A stretch of 37,171 nt of DNA from Protofrankia sp. CiP1_Cm_nod1 (GCF_920888515.1 NZ_CAKKTM010000027.1:1-37171), one strand, 5' to 3'; shown: positions 1-8,196, counted from the first letter of the stretch. Notes: generated from the letters alone by a model not told the origin. A program made the numbers and translations.

Positions 1-799
1 GCACAACCTGCCCGCCGGCCTGCGGGCCGCGGTGGCGGCCCAGCCCGGTCACCGGATCGTGCGGGCCGACCTCGGGCAGATCGAGCCGCGGGTGCTGGCC
101 GCCGTCTCCGGCGACCCCGCGCTGGCCCGGGCGACCGGGGATGACGACATGTACGCGCCGGTGGCGGCCCGGCTCGGCTGTGACCGGCCCACCGCCAAGG
201 TCGCGGTCCTGGCGGCGATGTACGGGCAGACCTCCGGTGCCGCCGGCGCGGCCCTGCGGCAGATGCGGCAGGCGTACCCGCGCGCCATCGCCTACCTGGA
301 CGCCGCCGACGGGGTCGGTCGGGCCGGCGGTGACCTGCGGACGTTCGGCGGCCGGCTGGTCCGCACCGCGCCGTCGGCCCCCGCCGGCCCGGATCGGCCC
401 GGCCCGCCCCGGACGGACCTGGATCGCGTGGCCCTGGATCGCGTGGCCATGGACCGGGTGGCCATGGACCGGGTGGCCATGGACCGGGTGGCCATGGACC
501 GGGTGGCGGCCGCGCGCGGCCGGTTCGCCCGTAACGCCGTCATCCAGGGTGCCGCGGCTGAGCTGTTCAAGGCGTGGGCGGTCACCGTCCGCCGGGAGCT
601 GGTGCTCCTCGGCGGCACGATCGTCCTCTGCCTGCACGACGAGCTGCTGCTGCACGTCCCCGCCGACCGGGCGAACGACGCCGTGTCGCTGATGCACCGG
701 ACGCTGGCCACGACCGCCGCCTACTGGGCGGGCGGAAGCGGGGTCCGCTTCGTCGCCGACGTCTCCGTGATCGACAGATGGTCGGACGCCAAGAGCTGA
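1..799 (+). CDS. Family A DNA polymerase, C-terminal part (bifunctional 3'-5' exonuclease/polymerase type), 5' truncated by window edge
   Basis: The frame is open from base 2, so the start lies outside the window. Visible motifs are those of the pol I palm and fingers. Motif A reads ADLGQIEPRVLAAVSGD (usual DYSQIELR). The motif B region is KVAVLAAMYGQTSGAAG, and motif C is CLHDELLLHVP with its catalytic aspartate. RNAVIQGAAAELFKAW, before motif C, is the usual helix of the family. The order and spacing fit the short actinobacterial polymerase that carries a 3'-5' exonuclease domain but no 5' nuclease; that domain would be upstream. It would polymerise DNA in repair or gap filling. Between motifs B and C sits an unusual run of MDRVA repeats encoded by 15-bp tandem units, in frame, so the protein is probably still functional. 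The gene ends at TGA 797-799 and a long hairpin follows 120 bp later. Confidence 0.9.
   Translation, partial: HNLPAGLRAAVAAQPGHRIVRADLGQIEPRVLAAVSGDPALARATGDDDMYAPVAARLGCDRPTAKVAVLAAMYGQTSGAAGAALRQMRQAYPRAIAYLDAADGVGRAGGDLRTFGGRLVRTAPSAPAGPDRPGPPRTDLDRVALDRVAMDRVAMDRVAMDRVAMDRVAAARGRFARNAVIQGAAAELFKAWAVTVRRELVLLGGTIVLCLHDELLLHVPADRANDAVSLMHRTLATTAAYWAGGSGVRFVADVSVIDRWSDAKS
416..505 (+). repeat. Six tandem 15-bp units inside the DNA polymerase gene
   Basis: Two variant units (GACCTGGATCGCGTG-like) are followed by four identical copies of GCCATGGACCGGGTG. The period is a multiple of three, so the array adds repeated (M/L)DRVA pentapeptides without breaking the frame. It lies in the segment between polymerase motifs B and C. 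The four identical copies imply recent slippage. Confidence 0.95.
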
Positions 800-1050
800 C
801 GCCAGGAACTGCTGACGCCAGGAGCTGACGCCAGAGCGCCGGTCAGGTAACCATACGTATCCCCCCTGAACGATGGCATGCTTCGATAGACGTCGGCCAC
901 CGGAGAAGATCGGCGTAATTTTGTCGTTGTGTACGCTTTTGTGGCCAAAAAGCGTACACAACGACAAACTCTCCTGGATCATGGCCTGGACGGGTGGTCG
1001 TGTATGGGATCCGAGCTACTTGACCGGCGCTCCAGGAGCTGACGCCAGGA
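795..1050. repeat. Four direct repeats of GCTGACGCCAGGA flanking a hairpin spacer
   Basis: Copies lie at 795-807 (overlapping the polymerase stop codon), 811-823, 824-835 (last bases differ) and 1038-1050. A 17-base identical stretch, CCAGGAGCTGACGCCAG, is shared by 818-834 and 1032-1048. The outer copies bracket about 200 bp that contain the 920-968 inverted repeat. No convincing gene was found from 800 to 1372: the open frames there are arginine/proline-rich and lack domain features. The arrangement could be a small non-autonomous repeat element or an insertion scar. Confidence 0.8.
920..968. terminator. Perfect 21-bp-arm hairpin, probable bidirectional terminator or repeat element
   Basis: Bases 920-940 pair perfectly with 948-968 around a 7-base loop (941-947). 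The arm begins TTTGTCGTTGTGTACGC and ends in TTTT, so both ends are A/T runs while the core is mixed. The element lies between the polymerase gene and the TelA operon. A stem this long and exact could terminate transcription. Its symmetry also suits a mobile palindromic element or a protein-binding site. Confidence 0.65.
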
Positions 1051-1372
1051 ACCGAGGCTGCCCGCTCGCGTTTCCCCTTGAGTGGGCCGCGGTTGGGGCC
1101 GCTGGCCTCCCGAGCCGCTCTGCCCGTGGAACACACGCGAGCCGGGGACGCGGGGAAACTCGCGGCGGGCACGGGCGTCCTCGCGTCGCGGCGTGCGGTC
1201 GCGGCCCTGTCCCGTGTCCGGTCGCGGTGCGGTGATGTCGCCGATCTGTCGGGCCCGCCGCCGCCCACGTAGCTGACGATCTGTCCGGCATACCGCGTAG
1301 GCTCGAGACCGCCGGCATCCTGTGCGGCGCGGACACCAGCTGGGTGCGGCCGCGGGTTGGGAGGTGACGTTC

Positions 1373-2602
1373 GTGTCGGACTCGCTGGATCTGGGCGGGC
1401 CGCTGACGCCGCCCGCGGCCAGGGCGGCCGTGCCGGGGTCCGCGGGCGGCGCGCTTGAGCTCTCCCCGCCGGCGCCTGTTCCGGTCGTCGCCGACGACCG
1501 GGTGGACAGCATGATTCCGCTCGACGAGGCGACCCGGGCGGAGCTGCGCAGAAGGGCTGCGGCGTTCGCCGATGACCTCGCCACGCAGGACCCGAGAAGT
1601 CCGGCGTTCCAGGACAAGATCGGCGATATCGCGTCGATGGGCCAGCGGGAGATCGTCGCGAGTGCCCGGACGTCCAACCGGATGCTCGAGCGTCCGGCGG
1701 CGGCGCTCAGGAGCGCCCGCGGTGGCCGTGGCGGTGACGCCCAGGCGCGCGTCGCCGGCACGCTCGTCGAACTGCGCCAGACGGTGACCGAGCTCGACCC
1801 GGCGAGGGCCGATCTGAAGGGCGCCCGCAGGTTACTCGGCGTGGTGCCGTTCGGCAGCAGGATCTCCAGCTACTTCCAGCGCTACCAGTCGGCGCAGAAG
1901 CAGCTCGACGCCATCATCAGGGCGCTCGACTCCGGCCAGGACGAGCTGCGCAAGGACAATGCCGCCATCGAGCAGGAGAAGGCGGAGCTCTGGGCCGCGA
2001 TGGGCAAGCTCACCGAGTACGCGACCCTCGCGAAGGCGCTCGACAGCGCGGTCTCGGCGAAGATCGATCAGCTGCGGGCCGCGGATCCGGGGGCCGCTGA
2101 CGCGTTCACCTCGGACGCGCTGTTCCCCATCCGCCAGCGCCAGCAGGACCTGCTCACCCAGCTGGCGGTGAGCGTGCAGGGCTATCTCGCCCTCGACCTC
2201 GTCCGCAAGAACAACATCGAGCTCATCAAGGGCGTCGACCGGGCGCAGACGACGACCGTCGCCGCGCTGCGCACCGCGGTGATCGTCGCTCAGGCGCTGG
2301 CGAACCAGCGGCTCGTGCTCGACCAGATCAACGCGCTGAACGCCACGACGAACAACATGATCATATCGACCAGTGAGCTGCTGCGCCAGCAGTCGGGCCA
2401 GCTCCAGCAGCAGGCGTCGTCCAGCACGGTCAGCGTCGAGGCCCTGCAGAAGGCATTCGACAACATCTTCGCGACGATGGACGCCATCGACACGTACAAG
2501 GCGAAGGCGGTCGAGAGCATGGTGGCGACCGTCGCCGCGCTCGAGACCCAGGTGGGACGCTCGAAGTCGTACCTGGAGCGGGCCCGCGCCAGCGAGCGCT
2601 GA
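1373..2602 (+). CDS. TelA/KlaA-like toxic anion resistance protein
   Basis: This 409-residue protein is mostly long amphipathic helices, as in the TelA (toxic anion resistance, PF05816) family. Typical segments are DIASMGQREIVASARTSNRM, a long heptad-like middle (FQRYQSAQKQLDAIIRALDS and onward) and LALDLVRKNNIELIKGVDRA followed by TTTVAALRTAVIVAQALANQ. The family is found with Ter proteins and is linked to tellurite and other envelope or chemical stress; its biochemistry is unknown. I chose GTG 1373 because GGGAGG at 1359-1364 precedes it at a good distance. The frame is open upstream to 1322, and GTG 1364 is an alternative. It is the first gene of a three-gene run with 2657-3190 and the TerD gene. 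The first 45 residues are Pro/Ala-rich and probably disordered. Confidence 0.88.
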   Translation: MSDSLDLGGPLTPPAARAAVPGSAGGALELSPPAPVPVVADDRVDSMIPLDEATRAELRRRAAAFADDLATQDPRSPAFQDKIGDIASMGQREIVASARTSNRMLERPAAALRSARGGRGGDAQARVAGTLVELRQTVTELDPARADLKGARRLLGVVPFGSRISSYFQRYQSAQKQLDAIIRALDSGQDELRKDNAAIEQEKAELWAAMGKLTEYATLAKALDSAVSAKIDQLRAADPGAADAFTSDALFPIRQRQQDLLTQLAVSVQGYLALDLVRKNNIELIKGVDRAQTTTVAALRTAVIVAQALANQRLVLDQINALNATTNNMIISTSELLRQQSGQLQQQASSSTVSVEALQKAFDNIFATMDAIDTYKAKAVESMVATVAALETQVGRSKSYLERARASER

Positions 2603-2656
2603 GCGACGCCCGTCATCCGATCGGCCGTCATACGATCGGTACGGACAGGAGGTGCC

Positions 2657-3190
2657 GTGTTCTTCCGACGGCGTTCCGGCACCGCCAGGGGCCCCAGGAA
2701 CGAGAACCTCGGGAACCAGGCCGCCCCGGCGGCCGGCTCCGGGCCGCGGAACACGGCCGAGGTCGTCCACCAGGTCAGACAGCTGCAACGGGAGCTCGCC
2801 GGGATCGTCGCGAGGGCGAACGCGGACGGGGGCCGGCTGCCGCCCGGGGCGGTGCCGACCGTACGTGACATCGATGACGTCCTGCGGCCGTTACTGCGCC
2901 ACATCGAGGCCCAGTCCGCGAGCGAGGAGGAGATGAGGCATCTCACCGCCATCATCCACGAGTACCTCCCGCAGGCCCTCGGCGACTTCACCGCGTTGCC
3001 GGCCCAGTACGCCGGACGTCCCGGTGTCACGGGCACCACACCCGCCGAGGACCTGATCCGCCAGCTTCAGCTGCTCGACGAAGGCGCCAACGAGCTACAG
3101 GACCTCGTCTACACCGGGGACGCCGCCAGGCTGGCGATCCAGGCGCGTTTCCTGGACGCCAAGTTCCGCCGTTCGGACCTCGATTCATGA
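2657..3190 (+). CDS. Uncharacterised helical protein of the TelA-TerD operon
   Basis: A 177-residue protein starting at GTG 2657, which has AGGAGG at 2647-2652 just upstream. The N-terminus is basic (FFRRRSGTARG) and disordered-looking. Residues from about 35 onward form helices such as TAEVVHQVRQLQRELAGIVA, then EEEMRHLTAIIHEYLPQALG and AEDLIRQLQLLDEGANELQD. No catalytic motif or membrane segment is visible. Its stop overlaps the ATG of the TerD gene (ATGA at 3187-3190), so the two are probably translationally coupled. The gap from the TelA gene is 54 bp. I do not recognise a named family. Context suggests an accessory or scaffold component working with TelA and TerD. Confidence 0.8.
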   Translation: MFFRRRSGTARGPRNENLGNQAAPAAGSGPRNTAEVVHQVRQLQRELAGIVARANADGGRLPPGAVPTVRDIDDVLRPLLRHIEAQSASEEEMRHLTAIIHEYLPQALGDFTALPAQYAGRPGVTGTTPAEDLIRQLQLLDEGANELQDLVYTGDAARLAIQARFLDAKFRRSDLDS

Positions 3191-4893
3191 CTGTCGTCCT
3201 GCCCAGGGGCGGGAACGTGCTGCTGGCGGGGGAGGCGCCCGGTATCGAACGGGTGGACATCGGCCTCGGCTGGAGCGACGGGCCTGGCCCGGCCGCCGTC
3301 GAGGTGGACGGCTTTGTCGTCCTCGGCAGCGGCGTCCTCGGCAGTGGCGCACCCGGCAGCGGCGGCGCGACGTCGCCCCAGGTGCTTCTGGCCCATCAGG
3401 TGCCGAACCCGACGGAACGGGCTGGCGCGTCCCCGCCGCCGCGCCTGCCCGTCGGTGACGCGGAAAAACTCGTTGTCACGTTGGCCGCCGTGCCGGCCGA
3501 GGTCAGCCAGGTGCAGTTCGGGGCGGCGATCTACGACGCGGCCGGGCGCGGGCAGACGTTCCGGTCGGTGCGCCACGCCTACGTCCGGGTCCGCAACCAC
3601 GCCGACAATGTCGAGATCGCCCGCTACAGCCTGGATTCGGAAACCGGGCTGGAGACGGCAATGATCTTCGGTGAGATCTACCGTCACCCGCGGGGATGGA
3701 AGTTCCGGGCCATCGGACAGGGCTACGTCGACGGTCTCGCGGGCCTCGCCGGGCCCGACGGACGAGACATCGCGACGGTGCATCCCGGCAGGGTGGCCGC
3801 CTTCCTCACCCGGGCCTCGCCTGCCCGGACCCGGCGGAACGTGGCCGCGCACCTGCACCCGCCGCGCACCGAGCCGCACCGGTCACCTCCGGTGATCAGG
3901 CCCTCGTCGCCCCCGCGCCCGCAGCCCCCACACGTACCGCCGGCCGAGCGGGATCCTGCCGTGACGCGGCCGCCCGCACCGCCAGCCGGATCCGCACCCT
4001 CGACCGGACCTGTACCTTCGACCGGATCCGCACCGCCGGCTGGACCCGCACCGCCGGCTGGACCCGCACCGCCGGCTGGACCCGCACCGCCGGCTGGACC
4101 CGCACCGCCGGCCGGACCCGCACCGCTCACGCCCGTGCCGGCGGCTACCCGTTCGCTGCTCGACCTCGGCGGGCCCGACGAGGCCGTCCTCGTAACCGTG
4201 GCCCGTGCGACGGCCACCCGTGCCCTGGCGCGGCGGCCACCCATTCGTGACGGATACGGAGAGCATTCATCACGTCACAAACAGCGTATGGAACACGTCG
4301 CCGCACTCGATGACGATCATCCGGCCACCACCTGGACGGAGGAGAAACGCGGCTCGACCGCCATGACCGTGACCCTGCGGTGGACGCCACTGAAGACCCG
4401 GACCGGCCTGCCTCGCCCGAGCAACATCCACCTCGGCTGTCTCTGGCAGGCGAACGACGGGGCGGCCGGCCTCATGCAGGACCTCGGCGACACCGTCAGC
4501 GCCCCCGGGCCCGCGGCCCCCCGCCAGGTGCTGCGGCTCGGCCGCCGCGACGAGCTGGAAGGGCAGACGATCTTTGTCGATCTGGGTGCGCTCCAGACGT
4601 TCAGGCGCTTCTTCGTCTTCGCCTACGGACTGCACGCCGCGCCGGAATGGCCCCTGCTGCGACCAGCGCTCACCGTCGACGCCCGGACGGGTGAGCAGCT
4701 CACGATCCGCCTGGGTGACGCGCCGGCGGGCGCCCGGATCTGTGTCGTCGCGTCGTTCCACATCGTGCGGGACGACGTGATCATCCGGCGGGAGAACGAC
4801 TTCCTCAGAGGAGCCCAGGCCGACGCCGGCGCACGCTATGGCTGGTCACTGGACTGGAGTCCAGGCGGGGAAACTCTGCGTGACGTTCCGTAG
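3187..4893 (+). CDS. TerD-domain protein with proline-rich linker and second TerA/TerD-like domain
   Basis: 568 residues. Residues 1 to about 210 are a TerD domain: start MTVVLPRGGNVLL, then VDIGLGWSDG, a QVQFGAAIYDA strand, and the hallmark end RHPRGWKFRAIGQGYVDGLAG. TerD domains bind calcium and are tied to tellurite resistance and a broader stress or phage-response network. A Pro/Ala/Gly linker of about 150 residues follows, with 18-bp DNA repeats. The C-terminal 190 residues form a second beta-rich domain (MTVTLRWTP, NIHLGCLWQANDGAAGLMQD, ARICVVASFHIVRDDV) resembling the second half of TerA-like proteins. A TerD core alone is about 190 residues, so this is a fusion. Start ATG 3187 overlaps the previous stop by 4 bp. 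It is predicted cytosolic, with no signal peptide or membrane segment. Confidence 0.9.
   Translation: MTVVLPRGGNVLLAGEAPGIERVDIGLGWSDGPGPAAVEVDGFVVLGSGVLGSGAPGSGGATSPQVLLAHQVPNPTERAGASPPPRLPVGDAEKLVVTLAAVPAEVSQVQFGAAIYDAAGRGQTFRSVRHAYVRVRNHADNVEIARYSLDSETGLETAMIFGEIYRHPRGWKFRAIGQGYVDGLAGLAGPDGRDIATVHPGRVAAFLTRASPARTRRNVAAHLHPPRTEPHRSPPVIRPSSPPRPQPPHVPPAERDPAVTRPPAPPAGSAPSTGPVPSTGSAPPAGPAPPAGPAPPAGPAPPAGPAPPAGPAPLTPVPAATRSLLDLGGPDEAVLVTVARATATRALARRPPIRDGYGEHSSRHKQRMEHVAALDDDHPATTWTEEKRGSTAMTVTLRWTPLKTRTGLPRPSNIHLGCLWQANDGAAGLMQDLGDTVSAPGPAAPRQVLRLGRRDELEGQTIFVDLGALQTFRRFFVFAYGLHAAPEWPLLRPALTVDARTGEQLTIRLGDAPAGARICVVASFHIVRDDVIIRRENDFLRGAQADAGARYGWSLDWSPGGETLRDVP
4024..4113 (+). repeat. Five tandem 18-bp units in the TerD linker
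   Basis: Units of GGACCCGCACCGCCGGCT (first unit GGATCC..., last unit ending GGCC) encode repeated GPAPPA. A partial sixth unit follows. The array is in frame and sits in the flexible linker between the two domains, so copy number changes should only alter linker length. Confidence 0.93.
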
Positions 4894-5065
4894 CGACACC
4901 GCCGGCCGACCGTGATCTACAGCGCCGGTATCCTGACGATCACTACTCGCCGAGCCCCGGCTCCGCCGCCCGGCCGAGCGCGCCAAGCAGCCCCTGGGCC
5001 CCACGGGAAACGCTCGATGGACGGGCGGGCGGCGCGGGAGGCGGGCGATCAGGTCCGTGATCCCG

Positions 5066-5435
5066 TCAGGCGGCCGGCACGCCGTCCAGCATCTTGGTCA
5101 CCCTGCGGGAGGCGAACTCCGGGTGGTCGGCGACGTTGGTGGTGCCGCCGATCTCCGGCTCGTGCCGGCAGAGCAGAACGCCGTCCCTGGTGGGCACAAG
5201 ATCTGGTTCCACGAAGTCGGCGCCCAGCCGGGCCGCCAGTTCGTACGAGGCCAGGGTGTGCTCCGGACGGTAGCCTGACGCGCCGCGATACCCGATCACC
5301 AGCGTCGGCCGGCACCGGTTGCCACCGGAGTCAGCCGACGCCGCGCCCGCCGAGGCGCCCGAAGCCGTCGAGACGACGGTGGTGGCGGCAAGCGGGGCCA
5401 CCGGCGATACCCGCAATCACGGAACGGCGGTCCAC
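5066..5435 (-). pseudogene. Glycerophosphodiester phosphodiesterase remnant (N-terminal fragment, frameshifted)
   Basis: Read on the minus strand, [20 protein letters not shown], then [20 protein letters not shown], then [11 protein letters not shown] match the active-site start of GDPD/GlpQ enzymes (RG-ASG-PEHT, E-D-V-TKDG and HEP motifs). The family enzyme runs about 300 residues or more. This frame stops shortly after [15 protein letters not shown], so most of the barrel is missing. The signal peptide is also split: [12 protein letters not shown] lies in another frame from [17 protein letters not shown], which implies a frameshift near 5400. It would have been a secreted lipid-head-group hydrolase. 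It is now surely inactive and neighbours two other remnants. Confidence 0.85.
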
Positions 5436-5524
5436 GCATACTCCAGCGCAATGGCGGCGACTTTCGCCGGCGGCACGCATCGCACAGCAAACCGACAGGA
5501 GAAAACGAGCACGCAGATCATGTG

Positions 5525-5785
5525 TTACCTGTCGCCGTCGGTCAGCCGTCGAACTGGTGAACCCGTCGGCCGGAAAGCCGGCACCGGCATCGGACCGGGG
5601 CGGGCCGGCCACATCTCGCACGGGCGGTCGCTGGTTTCGATGTCGATCGCGTTCTTGACCTCCGGACGGTTGAGGGTGATCCAGGCGACCGGCCCCTGCT
5701 TCTCGTAGCGGGCTTTGTCCGAGCGGCTTATCGGATACCTCGGAGAGCGTACGGCCGAAGATCGAATATCATGCGGTCGTGAACG
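5525..5785 (-). pseudogene. Enoyl-CoA hydratase/isomerase (crotonase) N-terminal remnant
   Basis: On the minus strand, bases about 5720 to 5610 encode YEKQGPVAWITLNRPEVKNA followed by IDIETSDRPCEMW. This is the classic crotonase N-terminus: the strand pair before the NRPE-NA motif, then the first helix. No start codon is in frame upstream, and after EMW the similarity ends; the frame runs through unrelated residues to TAA at 5525-5527. A full enzyme has about 260 residues including the oxyanion-hole region, which is absent. It is a short relic lying between the GDPD and phosphotransferase remnants. Confidence 0.75.
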
Positions 5786-6261
5786 CGCACGGTGACACCG
5801 CCGATCCTGACCGGCGGGTGGGAAGCGCGGCTGGTGTCGCGTGTGCCGGCGCTCCCGGCGCGGGGAGGACAGAGGCCGCTACCGCCAGTTTGCCTACTGT
5901 CGTGGATGTTGTCACGGCACATCTGCCCGGTCTGCGGGTCCACTCGGTCGAGCGCCTGGGTGAGGGACTCGACAACATGGCTTACCTGGTCAACGGTGAG
6001 CTGGTCGTCTGGAGTGACGCCGCGCTCACCGACCCCGCCTATGACATCGGCCTGCTCTGCCGTGACCTCGGGGACGCGGCGCTGACGGCTGCCGTCGACA
6101 GGCTCCGGCCCGTCCGCGACCAGATGTTCTCCCTGCGAGAACGGGCTGTCTGCTACGCACGCTGCAGCGTCCTTGAGGACTTCGCGTACGGCCTGGAGAC
6201 GGGGCGGCAAACCTACACCAACAGGGCCCTCGCCGCGCTGGACCGGTTTTTCTTGCCATAG
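5779..6261 (+). pseudogene. Aminoglycoside/choline-kinase-like phosphotransferase with internal in-frame deletion
   Basis: The frame starts at GTG 5779 and runs 160 residues. Residues about 40-75 are a kinase N-lobe start (VERLGEGLDNMAYLVNGELV). The sequence then jumps directly to WSDAALTDPAYDIGLLCRDL and VLEDFAYGLETGRQTYTNRA, which belong to the C-lobe after the catalytic loop. The family is about 290-320 residues. The missing middle of about 150 residues would hold the ATP-contacting N-lobe and the catalytic H-x-D loop, while WSDAALTDPA keeps the tail of the metal-binding segment. The deletion keeps frame, so a peptide could be made, but it cannot phosphorylate. Context is a cluster of decayed genes. 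Confidence 0.8.
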
Positions 6262-6400
6262 GACGCGTGGGACGCTCTGCCGCTGCCGGCGATATCGCTG
6301 TCGCGTGACGCCGCCGGCGGGGTCCGCGGGGCTGGGTGCGTGGGGCTGGGTGCGTGGGCGGGGGGACATGCTTGCCTGAATCAACTATTTGGTCGAACCA

Positions 6401-6431
6401 TTGAAAACATCGATCTTATGCTACTAAGATC
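6401..6431 (+). promoter_or_regulatory. Candidate promoter with overlapping palindromic operator for the acyl-CoA synthetase
   Basis: TTGAAA at 6401-6406 and TAAGAT at 6425-6430 are separated by 18 bp and resemble -35/-10 elements. The -10 overlaps an inverted repeat, GATCTTA (6412-6418) and TAAGATC (6425-6431), with a 6-base centre. The stretch is AT-rich against its surroundings and lies about 110 bp before the start at 6541. Binding of a dimeric regulator here would block transcription; the regulator is not identified. Confidence 0.5.
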
Positions 6432-6540
6432 CGGTCATGCTTGCGGCTGGGGTGAGCCACCTGTCGTCCGACGTTTCGGCCCGGCCCGCACGGCCGAAAC
6501 GAATGCGCGTTCAGGTATCCACGACGAAGCGGAGGTTCTG

Positions 6541-8196
6541 ATGGTCGGTGTGGAGACAGACACGGCTACGCTCACGGTCTACGACCGGTACGACGCTGAA
6601 TCGATCAGGAGGTTTCGCGAGAAGGGCTGGTGGCAGGACGGCTCGGCCGCCGCCTTACTCGATCGGTGGGCGGACGCGACACCAGCTCGCCGGTTCGTCT
6701 CCGACGGCACCACCGAGCTCGATTATGCCACGGTCCGTGAGCGTGCCCATGGTCTTGCCGCCGCGCTCCTGCGCCGCGGGGTCCGGCCTGGTGACCGGGT
6801 GGCCGTCCAGCTGCCGAACTGGTCCGAGTTCGTGGTCTCCTACCTCGCGCTCGCGCGGCTCGGCGCGGTCACAGTACCGATCATGACCGTGTACCGGCAC
6901 ACGGAGATCGCCCACGTCCTGCGCAACTCCGGCGCGGTTGCCGCGATCACCACCGGGGCCTTCCGCGGCTTCGACCACGCGGCGATGTTCCGCGCGCTGC
7001 AGGCCGAGGCCCCGGCCCTCGGAACCCTCGTGATCGCCCGTGGTGACGCGGCCCCGGACGAGCTGACGTTCGCCGAGGCCACCGCCACCATCCCCGGCCC
7101 GGACGAGTTCGGCCCGTACCCGGAGCCGGACGTCCCGCACGTCATCGTCTACACCTCGGGCACCGAGTCCACGGCGAAGGGCTGCGTGCACACCTGGAAC
7201 ACGCTGGACTTCTCCGGGCGCGGCCTGGCCCGTGACGTCTTCCAGCTCACCGCCGAGGACGTCATGTTCATGCCCTCGCCGGTCGCGCACGCCACCGGGC
7301 TGGTCGTCGGTGTGCTGGTCCCGCTGGCCGTCGGCGCCGAGACGCATCTGCTCGACATCTGGGAGCCGAACGAGGGCCTGCGCCGGATCGAGCGGTACCG
7401 CACCACCGCCACCGCGACCGCGACCCCGTTCGTCCGGATGGCGCTGGACGCGGCACCGGAGGCGAAGCGGGACCTGTCGTCGATGCGATTCTGGCTCTGC
7501 GCCGGCGCGCCGATCCCCGAGACGCTGGCCCTGGAGTTCGAGCGGACCTTCAGCAACGGTGTGCTGATGCCGCTCTACGGCTGCAGCGAGCTGATGGCGG
7601 CGACCTGCTGCCACCCCGGCGACCCGATCGAGCGCCGCGCCGGCTCGGACGGTTCCCCCGCGCTCGACGGCATCCAGATCAGGCTCGACGGCCCTGACGG
7701 CCCGGTCGGGCCCGGCGAGGAGGGTGAGATCACCTACTGGGGCCCAGGCGCGATCCTCGGCTACTGGCGTGATCCCGAGCGGACCGCGGCGACGATCGAC
7801 AGCGGGGGCTGGCACCACACCGGTGACCTCGGCCGATTCGACGCCGACGGCTACCTGCGGGTGACCGGGCGGCTCAAGGACATCATCATCCGCGGCGGCA
7901 CCAACATCAGCGCCGCCGAGATCGAGGGGTACATCGTCGCGCATCCCGACGTCTCCCAGGTCGCCGTCGTCGCCTACCCGGATGAGCGTCTCGGTGAGAA
8001 GGCGTGCGCCGTCGTCGTCCCGGTCAAGGGAGCGTCACCCACGCTGGAGGACATCACGAACTTCCTGCGCGTCGAACGCCGGATCGCCACGCAGAAGCTG
8101 CCCGAACGGCTCGTCCTGGTCGACGAGCTCCCGATGACCGCCACCGGCAAGGTCCAGAAGTTCCGGCTCCGCGCGCTGGCCCGGGGCGAGTCCTGA
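6541..8196 (+). CDS. Acyl-CoA synthetase / AMP-dependent ligase (class I adenylate-forming enzyme)
   Basis: 551 residues, the normal family length. It activates a carboxylic acid with ATP to an acyl-adenylate and then transfers it to CoA. Motifs: phosphate loop YTSGTESTAKG from residue 204 (the usual TGKPKG is TESTAKG); A5-like LMPLYGCSEL; hinge and A8 region HHTGDLGRFDADGYLRVTGR followed by LKDIIIRGGTNIS; and the catalytic lysine K537 in PMTATGKVQKF. Overall it resembles cyclohexanecarboxylate-CoA or aryl/medium-chain acid ligases, but the substrate cannot be told. I chose ATG 6541, with GGAGG about 6 bases upstream; the frame stays open further upstream, but that part lacks family residues. 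It is monocistronic, with an operator-like promoter at 6401-6431. Confidence 0.92.
   Translation: MVGVETDTATLTVYDRYDAESIRRFREKGWWQDGSAAALLDRWADATPARRFVSDGTTELDYATVRERAHGLAAALLRRGVRPGDRVAVQLPNWSEFVVSYLALARLGAVTVPIMTVYRHTEIAHVLRNSGAVAAITTGAFRGFDHAAMFRALQAEAPALGTLVIARGDAAPDELTFAEATATIPGPDEFGPYPEPDVPHVIVYTSGTESTAKGCVHTWNTLDFSGRGLARDVFQLTAEDVMFMPSPVAHATGLVVGVLVPLAVGAETHLLDIWEPNEGLRRIERYRTTATATATPFVRMALDAAPEAKRDLSSMRFWLCAGAPIPETLALEFERTFSNGVLMPLYGCSELMAATCCHPGDPIERRAGSDGSPALDGIQIRLDGPDGPVGPGEEGEITYWGPGAILGYWRDPERTAATIDSGGWHHTGDLGRFDADGYLRVTGRLKDIIIRGGTNISAAEIEGYIVAHPDVSQVAVVAYPDERLGEKACAVVVPVKGASPTLEDITNFLRVERRIATQKLPERLVLVDELPMTATGKVQKFRLRALARGES

Noticed and set aside
4912-5658. 248-codon plus-strand open frame over the remnants
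   Set aside because: It is Arg/Pro-rich and antisense to the GDPD and crotonase remnants, which are recognisable on the minus strand.
6340-6540. N-terminal extension of the acyl-CoA synthetase frame
   Set aside because: It contains the promoter-like element and no family residues; ATG 6541 has a proper ribosome binding site.
6655-7944. 429-codon minus-strand open frame
   Set aside because: It is antisense to the acyl-CoA synthetase, with Gly/Arg/Asp-rich content and no motif.
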